Both the position numbers and the translations under genes were made by a program. A DNA stretch of 59,256 bases, taken from positions 1-59,256 of the forward strand of contig JAQMWT010000472.1 of assembly GCA_029834535.1 (NCBI GenBank), given 5' to 3'. This DNA comes from Chrysophaeum taylorii (lineage: Eukaryota > Sar > Pelagophyceae > Pelagomonadales > Pelagomonadaceae). Shown here in pieces: positions 51,205-59,256 of this stretch; the stretch's first letter is position 1; the number at the start of each line of letters is the position of its first letter. The notes below the pieces were generated by a model. The model was not told where the DNA came from, did no database searches, and saw only the letters and a program-made list of their open reading frames with translations.

Positions 51205-53544
51205 ATGATGGAGGAATCCATGCGGGCGCATGCTCGAGAGGCACGGCCAACCTCTCCGAATGCTACGCGTGTTACGCCCGACGACGATGATGACGCTGTA
51301 TCGGCATTGACCGACGATCAGCCACCGCGAAGTCGACCGGAGCCTACCCCGCACCATCATACTGACCCCGGTTCGGCGCGTCCTCGTGACGAAGAAGAGA
51401 TACTTCGTGTCAAGAAGGGAGCTGCTGCTATGACACGTATCACATTTTCGAATCTCACGGGGCAAATTACCAAGGACCGTGATGAGGTGGACGCGTGGTG
51501 GATGCAATTGCGGCGTATGATGGAAGGCAATATTGATAAACCCTCAATAGCGAGGAATGTGATTGGAGGCGAGTATCAACTCGCCCCTATGGAAGCTTAT
51601 CGCAAGTGGGAAGTTCAACGGCCGCAGATGTGGAAACAATACAAGGATGGGACCATCACAATGAAAGAGTTGCGCCAGCATGATGAGGACTGTCTTGATG
51701 CTATGCAAGAGGCGACGAAGCTCCCTTTTCCACCTCGGGCTACGGTTGAGGAGCTTGAACGTGAATGGTTCAATTTACGGCAGGGGGATTTGTCATTGAA
51801 TAAGTATGTCGCGCGATGGGTGCAGAAATTCGGTCAGTGGAGAGCAATGACAGGTCGCGATACTGATCCGGCTGCGTTCCGTTCGCACTTCATTGCTGGT
51901 CTCAATTCTGAGCGCTTGCGGACGAGCGTCGAACTTGCTCCGGCCTCACCGCATATGAAAGCATCTACTCTCACCCTCAACGATGTCATTCAATTGACCA
52001 TCCAGACTTCCAAGATTCTGGAAGCCAACCCTACTGCCAACATCGAAGAGGCGATTAAGAAGGATAATGGCAAGGAGCTCGCACCACGGATGAGGAGAGA
52101 GCAGCAACAGCAGAGGCAGCAGTTGCAGCCAGATCAACGGGTTGGTTATGTTACTGACTCGGGAGTTGGAACCTGGCTACCACAGGGAATAGATAACCAT
52201 ACGCGTCAAGCAATTACGACGTGCCTCAGTTGCGGCCGGCATGGTAGTTTTAACCACGACAACGGTGTGTGTCCTGTGCCGGACAATCCCTCGAGGAAGA
52301 GGCGTGCTGCTCAGACGTTGACGAATGCGGGTTTTCCAGCAACGCCAGAGGGACAGGAGCAATACCGACGGACGCTTTTAGCTGCAGCAGGACAGGCTTC
52401 AGTGACTCAGCTGGCGCCGCGCGTTGTGCAACAGCCGCATGTGGTCTACACAGCAGCACAGTTGCCAGGTGCAGGTCAACAGCAGCTGGCTGCAGGCACT
52501 CAGCAGCGTTTGGTTGCAGGCTCTCAACAACAGGTGGTCCGACGGCAGCCCGCAGTGCAGCGGACCGCTCAGACCTCGGTGCGCCTGGATGATCTGACTA
52601 CGGCTCTCAACACGATGAACTTGATTCGTCAGGCACAGCAGACGGCTCCGCCGGGTAGAGGGCGACAGTCTCAGAGAGCGAACCCTAGCCAGCACAATGA
52701 TGGTGTCGCCGCTCAGTGGCTTGAAGTGCTTGGCGAAGATCATGATGACACTAAGCGAGCGGACTACTGCACTGTGCAGTATTCTGAGCTCATGGAGGGC
52801 AACGTGTATGACGATGACGAGGTTGGGGGCGATGATGATAGCTTCTCTGCAGAAGGCTATTCCCCTGGTGACCCCATGGAACCTCCTTCCTTTTTGGTCA
52901 TCACGGAAGATGCATGGGTGGAGGAGCAGGAGCAAAGTACCGAAGTGACTGGAGTTGCATCTAGAGTTCTCTCGGAGGACGAAGATAATCGTGACGAATT
53001 GGGGTATACGATTGCTCGTGCGGGACAAAATACCTTGGTTGCCATGGATATGGTGCCACCGAGGGACGACTGTGCCGAGCGTTACGTTGCTCACCCTTCC
53101 ATCTCTTCGGATTTCGATAATTTCTGCCCTCAGACTGCGTTGAATATCACTCAGGATCCCGACCATCGTCAAAATAAAGCCGTAAGGTACGATGGCACGA
53201 GATCCGCCTCTTTGACGTATGTGCCTGTGGCTATCTCTTCGCTAGATGGTTCGAAATATTCCATCATCGCTGCCGGTTTGGATGGCATGGCTGATTCCCC
53301 CTACATCGATCACCGCTTGTATCGCAAGCTTGATCGTGACGGCAAAATCATATATCGTCAGCCACTCCCTACTATTCGTACTCTAAATGGATCAGGAGGT
53401 TCGGGAGCTGCTATTCGAGAGTGGGTCATTCTCCGGATCTCCTTGGTGCCGACGACATCCATGCTGCTCATGTTCTTCGTTGGTCAAACGAATGGGCAGT
53501 TACTATTAGGAGCACGAGAATTACGACTCTTGGGTGCGATTTAG
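51205..53544 (+). CDS. Element D Gag capsid, zinc knuckle and protease
   Basis: 779 codons from ATG at 51205. A retrotransposon Gag domain spans about residues 95-260 (LNKYVARWVQKFGQWRAM, HFIAGLNSERLRTSVELA). A knuckle of the form C-x2-C-x7-H-x4-C (CLSCGRHGSFNHDNGVC) lies near residue 338. A Gln/Ala-rich stretch follows. The retropepsin-like domain has DGMAD near residue 692, NGSGGSG and LLGARELRLLGA. A TAG at 53542-53544 ends it immediately after the protease; the same frame is open beyond. Confidence 0.9.
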   Translation: MMEESMRAHAREARPTSPNATRVTPDDDDDAVSALTDDQPPRSRPEPTPHHHTDPGSARPRDEEEILRVKKGAAAMTRITFSNLTGQITKDRDEVDAWWMQLRRMMEGNIDKPSIARNVIGGEYQLAPMEAYRKWEVQRPQMWKQYKDGTITMKELRQHDEDCLDAMQEATKLPFPPRATVEELEREWFNLRQGDLSLNKYVARWVQKFGQWRAMTGRDTDPAAFRSHFIAGLNSERLRTSVELAPASPHMKASTLTLNDVIQLTIQTSKILEANPTANIEEAIKKDNGKELAPRMRREQQQQRQQLQPDQRVGYVTDSGVGTWLPQGIDNHTRQAITTCLSCGRHGSFNHDNGVCPVPDNPSRKRRAAQTLTNAGFPATPEGQEQYRRTLLAAAGQASVTQLAPRVVQQPHVVYTAAQLPGAGQQQLAAGTQQRLVAGSQQQVVRRQPAVQRTAQTSVRLDDLTTALNTMNLIRQAQQTAPPGRGRQSQRANPSQHNDGVAAQWLEVLGEDHDDTKRADYCTVQYSELMEGNVYDDDEVGGDDDSFSAEGYSPGDPMEPPSFLVITEDAWVEEQEQSTEVTGVASRVLSEDEDNRDELGYTIARAGQNTLVAMDMVPPRDDCAERYVAHPSISSDFDNFCPQTALNITQDPDHRQNKAVRYDGTRSASLTYVPVAISSLDGSKYSIIAAGLDGMADSPYIDHRLYRKLDRDGKIIYRQPLPTIRTLNGSGGSGAAIREWVILRISLVPTTSMLLMFFVGQTNGQLLLGARELRLLGAI

Positions 53545-55230
53545 GATCATGCGACAGAGAGAGCTAGTTTTCGGCGTTCTGAAGTGACCATTGGAGTCCT
53601 CGAGAATCGGACTTCCGCCTCGCCACAAGACCAGCATGGAATTGTCCTTTACAATGATGCATTCGATGCGACCCCGCAGGTAGTGCACATGTCCCCGACA
53701 GCTAAGCTTGCTGTGCAATACGGAAATATCCAAACTTGGACGCCAGTTGGTAAACCGTGGAGTTATGACAGTCTGCTGCGCTCTATTCGTATTATAGCGA
53801 GTCACCATCACGCTCCTCCCGGTGATCAGACTGCTGAAAAAGCTGAAGACCAACTTGAATGCCCTGCAGACGAGGAATATATCATCCCTCATTTCGCGTA
53901 CGTGACGAGGACTCGATTTCTTCTTCCAAGCCAACCGTACTTATTGGAGATGGAGTGCGATGTGCCGCTGGAAAAGAGTCACGTATTCCGACCTTATCGG
54001 TTACTCCTCCGAGATCTCCGCCTTGTACCTGGTTCCTATTCATCGTATTGCGCTGATGAGCCCAACGAAGTTCATGTGGCTGTGGAGCACATTGGTGACC
54101 AACCCATTGGTATCGACCCCGAAGTCCCGGTGGTCGAAGGCGAGATCATGCCGCATGAAGGATGTGTCAACATGCTGCCAGAACCCACTGATGACGTGAG
54201 TCATGCCACTCTTACGGCTGCTGTTGACGACGATGGAGTCGAGGAGGATGTCTTGAGTGACAGACCTCCTCCTCAGCCACCTCCAGATGAAGAAGTGAAA
54301 AAAACACCAGAAATGGAGATGGAGGCGACTGCTAAGGACCTGCTATCTAAGCACGCCTCCTTGGTTTGGATACCCATCACCTACACCTTTGTGGTCGTCT
54401 ACTTTGCTGGCGCTGGAGGATCAACGTTGGGTATCCGGCGATGCAATGAGCTATATGGCAGTTCATTTCGCATGGTCCTGGCTTTGGATGCTTGTCCTCA
54501 AGCCCGAGCCACCTTTGAGCTCAATTTTCCGAGGATTCCCTATGTTTTGCATGAGTTGGGGGAATCTCATCGTCGTACATACGACCTGGTGTTGTCGTAT
54601 TTACACTCAGATTTTTGGAAGCATTCTTATTTTCACGCCAGTCCGCCGTGTATCTATGGATCGACTGCCAATTTGCACTACAGAGACGCACGCAAGGGCG
54701 CTACTATTACTTCTTGGGTCCTGCGTCACTTCCGCAACGCACCTTATGTGATTGGACGATGGACGCTCGAGCAGGAACCATCCGTGATCCCTTTTGTGCA
54801 TCACCAATTTTATGTGCCGCGTATTGTTGATTTTTATAGTATTACACGCTAATTGCTGTGCTCGCGCACACGCCTACTTGCTTGCAATGTTCGCTTGGAA
54901 CTGCCGTTATTGTCGCGTGTACCACCGAATTTACGGGACCGTTTTGGCCCACAGGTGGTCACCCGCTCATTATAGTGAACAGTTTCTCATCTACGCGTCC
55001 GGCTATCGGCCCTGCCTTCACGGTGACGCGCAATAAGCTCCACCTATGACCTCATTTCTCGAACACCCGTCCACTCACGTTGCAGATGCACCAGGATATT
55101 ATGACCGTTCCTGCTACATGGCAATGGGGTGCGACAGTTTCCGAGACAGTAGTTATGAAGATGCTTGGCAGTATGGTGCCACCCGCGACTATGACGCGGA
55201 TTGCGCTAGCAGTGCACAATTCGTTTGACC
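53545..55230 (+). pseudogene. Element D linker and C5-cytosine methyltransferase
   Basis: In frame with the protease beyond the TAG. After a linker of about 270 codons the methyltransferase starts: YFAGAGGSTLG motif I (near 54400), ASPPCIYGS motif IV (near 54645), TLEQEPS motif VI variant (near 54770). A TAA at 54850-54852 falls in the conserved block that C reads as ITPQLLCSRTRLL. Motif VIII and the next segment are then out of frame, and motif X (SMVPPAT) is in the frame that leads to RT. Confidence 0.87.
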
Positions 55231-57300
55231 CTTCACTTCGAAATTTGGGTAAGTTGCGGAATATTGCGACGACTACGCTAGCCCAACCTGATCACCATAT
55301 TCTACGGTTTTCACCTTTTGCTGTAGAGTCGCGCATTCCAACGCTCGACCCTGCCACTCGAAGTGTATCATGGATTGCGCCCGATGAACTCTATTCTCCT
55401 GCGAGTCCTGCACCATCAGCTGCTGCCCCCACCACCCCGCCACCACCTTCAGTTACATCGCCTGGGGCGGCTTCATCTATTGCAGGGGGCACCGTCGCCA
55501 CTGCTGTTATGCAGAGCAACCAAGTTGATAACCAGCCCTCCGCAACTGCTGAAGAAGAAGGCACCGCGAAAGAGCGACCAGCGTATTTCAATACGTACGA
55601 CGCTCCGTGGGCGGACGCGCCTCACGATGAACATGGTCAACCTTCACCGGTGATGCCTCCTTATTTAGCGGATCAGGAGAGCATGCAGGTCATCCCTCCG
55701 ACCGTCGCGCAGGTCGAAGAGGTGATGACTGAATTGGGTATTACAGAGCATCCTGCTTTAGATGATGACGAGAAGCTGATGATGAAGCATTTAATCTCGT
55801 ATTCGTGGGCATTTTTCGATGATGTGATGAGACCTGTTGATTCACCCGAAGTGACGCTCCGGTTCAAAGAAGAGAACCCGACTCCCGTCAAACTCTCGCC
55901 ATATCGGTTGTCGAAAGAAAAGATTGAATGTTTGCGGATGCAGATTGAAGCATGGACCCGAGACGGAGTTATTCGTCCCGCGAATTCTCCCTGGGGTTTC
56001 CCTATTTTGATGTTGCCTAAGAAAGGTGCTGAGCCTGGTACTTCCAATGCTTACAGAGCAGCTGTCGACCTACGGCGCCTCAATGCATTGCTCAAGGATG
56101 ATAGCTGGCCGAGTGTGAGCATGGCTGACGCGTTGATGTTTCTCATTGACAAGTTTTGTCGTTCCAGTTTGGATATTCGTTGGGGCTATCACAATTTACG
56201 ATTGTCGCTAGATGCACAAGATGTGGTCACCTTCACTAGTCCTCTGGGAGCGTACAGCTACATGCGTCTACCTTTGGGAGTCAAACCAGCCGGAAGTTTG
56301 TTTTGCAAGCAGTTGAACATTGACTTGTCGCAATGGCTATATCGTGATCTTGTGGCATATATCGACGATATTCTCGCCGGTCACGCAGATACAAAGAATC
56401 ACTTGCAGTGCCTTGTGCAAGTTATTCCCCATCTCGCTTTGAAGGGGTACAGCGCCAAGATCAAGAAGATTCATTTTATGCAAGAAGTCATTGTGTTTTT
56501 GGGTCATTTATCTACCCCGAACGGACTTCTTCCATCACCAAGGTCTTTAGAAGCTATCAGACACATGCCAATTCCTGGCACTTTGTCGGATGCTGACCCT
56601 AAGAAACAAGTGCGATCTTTCCTTGGAATGGGGAGCTTTTGCCGGCGTTATGTAAGGAATTTTGCGGAAGTTGCAGAGCCATTAAGACAACGGACGTTGC
56701 CGAACGTGAAATTCAAGTGGACGAAAGAATGTCAGGAAGCTTGGGGTGCCATCGTCGAGGCTATTGTCACGTCGAAGGGCGTCTATCATCCTGATTACTC
56801 ATTACCTTTTTACATTCGAACTGATGCTTCCGCGCATGGGTTGGGTGCTTACCTATTTCAAAAAGTGCCAATCGTTGACGACGATGGAAGAGAAAGAATC
56901 GAAGAGAGAGTTATCGAGTACTGGAGTCGAACCGTGCCTAAGTCGATGAGGAAGTATGATCCTCGGCGCTTGGAACTCCTCGCAGTACTCTCTGCCCTCG
57001 AAAATTTCCGATTTTATATCGAAGGTCATCAGACGAAGTAAGAGACGGATCATCGTAGTTTAACGTTTCTGCGGGATTCGAATAATACGTCTGGACAGTT
57101 AGCACGATGGGCTATGCGGCTTGCTGCGTTCGACCGGGAGCTCGGATACAAACCTGGAAGCTCCCCTGGCATGCGTATTCCGGATTGTCTGTCGCGCAAC
57201 CCTATCGACAAATTGATCGAGAAAGATGAAGACGGGGAGCCGATCAATGAAGTTTTTTGATTTTCCAAGAAATCCCCACCGATGTCCCTGGCACAGCTTG
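55231..57300 (+). pseudogene. Element D reverse transcriptase and RNase H
   Basis: Open from 55080 to 57041, more than 650 codons, so the end of the methyltransferase and RT form one frame. RT active site YIDDILAG near 56365; RNase H TDASAHGLGAY near 56820. A TAA at 57039-57041 replaces the Leu codon after HQTK that element C keeps. The RNase H end (HRSLTFLRDSN, DCLSRNPID) follows in frame, and a frame loss occurs near 57256. Confidence 0.9.
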
Positions 57301-59110
57301 CTTCACCTTCTCTTCGGTGACGATGCCTATGCTGACGGACAGCGGACCCACCGCAGCTATGGTAGCAGTTAGTACGCGACAGAACGTACAACCGCCTCAA
57401 TTCTCGCACGAATCTGCGCCAGTTGACTCCGTCTAACGTCTCCCTTTTGCGGATCAAGCGGAGGATGAGATCACTCTCGATGAGATAGCGAAAGAACAAG
57501 CCGAGGATGAAACATGCAAGCGCATCAGACGAAAGCTCGACTCTGAACAGGAAGATCAAGACGAGCAGTCATCCGTACCATATGAGATTGATGACAACGT
57601 GTTGTATAAGGTCGATGATTCAGCTTCTCAACGTCGTATTGTGGTCCCTCAGTCTATGCAGAAGCGTGTGATCGCCATGCATCACCGAGGCTTGTTCGGA
57701 GGCCATGTAGGACGAGATTCCACAGCGAATCAAATCTTAGAACGGTATTGGTTGCCAAACGTCTCATCATCCGTTAATGAGTTCGCCGATGCCTGCATTA
57801 TTTGCCATAAGATTCGATCCGCCATGCCTAGGCGCCATGGCTTGCTCTGTCAACCGAATCGCGTCGGAGACTGCTACGTCCGAGGTATGGATTTGATTGG
57901 ACCTCTGCGAGGCGCTGACCTGTACACGTACATACTCGCAATGTACGATGCAGCATCACATTTCTCGAAATTAGCTCTGATCAACACGAAGCATGATTAT
58001 TCGATTTTGAACGCGTTTGTGGACAAGATTTTACTTGAGGGATGTCTCCCACAGTGCATAGTAACGGATAATGGAAATGAGTTCGCGAACAGGTTATTTC
58101 GCACGTTTGTTCGTCAATTCGACGTACGTTATCGTACTACCCTTCCGTATCACCCTCAGAGTAATCATACCGAGCGTGTCAATCGATTCATCAAAGCCTT
58201 CTTGCGAGCTGCGATCGATGAACAGCGTCAGCCAGATTGGTCGAATTTCCTCCCATATGTGTCATTCATGTACAATAGGATGTACATTCCGGGAACGAGG
58301 ATTTCACCTTTCATGCTGCGTACTGGCAAGCAACCCCTGTTACCACCCGATTACAATCTTTTGAGTGTACAGCGTGATCTACCGCAATCACGTCATCAGA
58401 TTTTGATGGACTTTAAGGACAAGTTTGAATTTCATAGTCGATTCGTTACACGAGCTCATCAGAAAGCACAGGAGAGTCAAAAACTCAACTATGATGCCCA
58501 CCAAATTGACATCCAGTTTTCCCCATGTGATTATGTTCTGCGTTTCGTACCTAAGACACGCCACAAGCTACGGCCCATTTGGCGCGGACCTTACATGGTT
58601 ACTATAAAGATCTCTCCCGTCGTTTGTGAAATTCAAGACGTTAACGACGATGATGCTGAATCGGTTGTAGTATCTGTACGACAGATGGTGCCTTTGGAAG
58701 TGCCAATCATCGACACTTCTTCAGCCCCTCTGCATTTACCCTCGGACCGTGACTGTTCAAACATGGTAAGTTCGCGATTTTCAGGGTGAAAGGACGATCC
58801 AACGCGTGGAAGAAGCGTATCTATGTTGCCGAAGTCTACGAAGAATATGACCGCGACAATGATACAGTTGCGCTTCACTACTATATACCGATTTGGGACC
58901 ACGCGATGATCCTCGCGTCTTTGATCCTACTAAGCCTCTGGCTGAGCGACGCTTAAGACCAGAATACAAAGATCCTGACGGAGGTAGCTTCACACGCCTA
59001 CGACCAAACATGGAGGGCTGTGAACCCTGTGTGACTGATTTTCACCCGGATGAAATCGATGTCCTCGTCACTAACTTCGGTCCCCCACAGCAACAAAGTT
59101 CCTGCTGATG
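57301..59110 (+). pseudogene. Element D integrase and C-terminal module
   Basis: The spacer has a TAA near 57434. The integrase proper is open from 57599: HHRGLFGGHVGRDS, CIICHK (Gln to His), MDLIGPL, TDNGNEF, HTERVNRF. It is shifted near 58755, where C reads DRDRFKHGKF. The tail module KKRIYVAEVYEEYD is in another frame. Another indel near 59083 spoils the natural end. Confidence 0.9.
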
Positions 59111-59186
59111 TAGCTGAACAGCTTATCGTACCATTTCGTGAGCGTGACCTTCGTCAACCCCTTGAATTCGAGGGACGACTTCATCT

Positions 59187-59200
59187 CAAGTAGGGGCTCC
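59187..59200 (+). other. Polypurine tract of element D
   Basis: CAAGTAGGGGCTCC directly before the 3' LTR, nearly as in element C. Confidence 0.6.
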
Positions 59201-59256
59201 TGTGGCAGTAACGCCCATCCCCCCACTTGCCAGCCCTGCCCCCTGCTTACCCTGGG
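59201..59256 (+). repeat. 3' LTR of element D, cut by the window end
   Basis: Starts TGTGGCAGTAACGCCCATCC like the other family-2 LTRs; only 56 bp are visible. Confidence 0.88.

Larger units (their letters stand above)
49817..59256 (+). mobile_element. Element D: family-2 LTR retrotransposon with C5-MTase (3' end outside window)
   Basis: Complete from the 5' LTR to the first 56 bp of the 3' LTR. It has gag, protease, methyltransferase, RT, RNase H and integrase in the same order as family 1, with stops and frameshifts spread along it. It keeps the capsid, zinc knuckle and protease that element C has lost, so it serves as the reference for this family. The last 14 bases before the LTR repeat the LTR start. 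Confidence 0.95.

Noticed and set aside
1..59256. tRNA, rRNA or riboswitch genes
   Set aside because: No cloverleaf, rRNA core or riboswitch pattern was recognised on either strand; tRNA-like matches are only primer-binding sites.

Overview
The window is eukaryotic and consists mostly of transposable elements. Evidence is a spliced SIN3 co-repressor gene with GT-AG introns, five Ty3/gypsy-type LTR retrotransposons, a decayed Helitron, an APE-type LINE and a small TIR element. The tiny introns (26-90 nt, one of 193 nt) and the SIN3 sequence point to a compact-gene unicellular eukaryote. My impression is an alga or other SAR/stramenopile-like protist, but the sequence alone does not fix the lineage.

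Layout: 1-9590 (minus) element A, a family-1 LTR retrotransposon running off the left edge. 9621-16737 (plus) element C, family 2, head-to-head with A across 30 bp. 16738-18400 unassigned sequence and degenerate repeats. About 18409-31518 a Helitron-like element with a broken Rep/Pif1 protein, split by a LINE at 27053-30506 (minus, 9-bp target duplication). 31532-31790 a MITE-like TIR element. 32652-41266 (minus) element B, family 1, complete with both LTRs and a CCGCG target duplication. 42426-46243 (minus) the SIN3 gene. 46572-48910 (minus) element E, a 5'-truncated family-2 copy. About 49080-49802 (plus) a possible host gene fragment. 49817-59256 (plus) element D, family 2, leaving the window inside its 3' LTR.

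Main result: both LTR families carry a complete C5-cytosine DNA methyltransferase catalytic domain inside the polyprotein, between the protease and the reverse transcriptase (gag - protease - C5-MTase - RT - RNase H - integrase). Motifs I, IV (SPPC), VI, VIII, the VTR region and X can be read. Motif VI is EQE instead of ENV in every copy where it can be read. The protease has D-G-M-A where D-S/T-G-A is usual, again in both families. Element A has an uninterrupted methyltransferase reading frame; the copies in B, C and D are broken. Retrotransposon-borne cytosine methyltransferases have been reported in dinoflagellates and in Klebsormidium, so the principle is known. These two families, their domain order and their variant motifs may be new.

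No copy looks fully autonomous. A lacks a recognisable capsid domain and has a late frameshift in pol. B has lost its integrase core. C has lost capsid and protease through a 2.6-kb microhomology deletion. D has several stops and frameshifts. E is a fragment.
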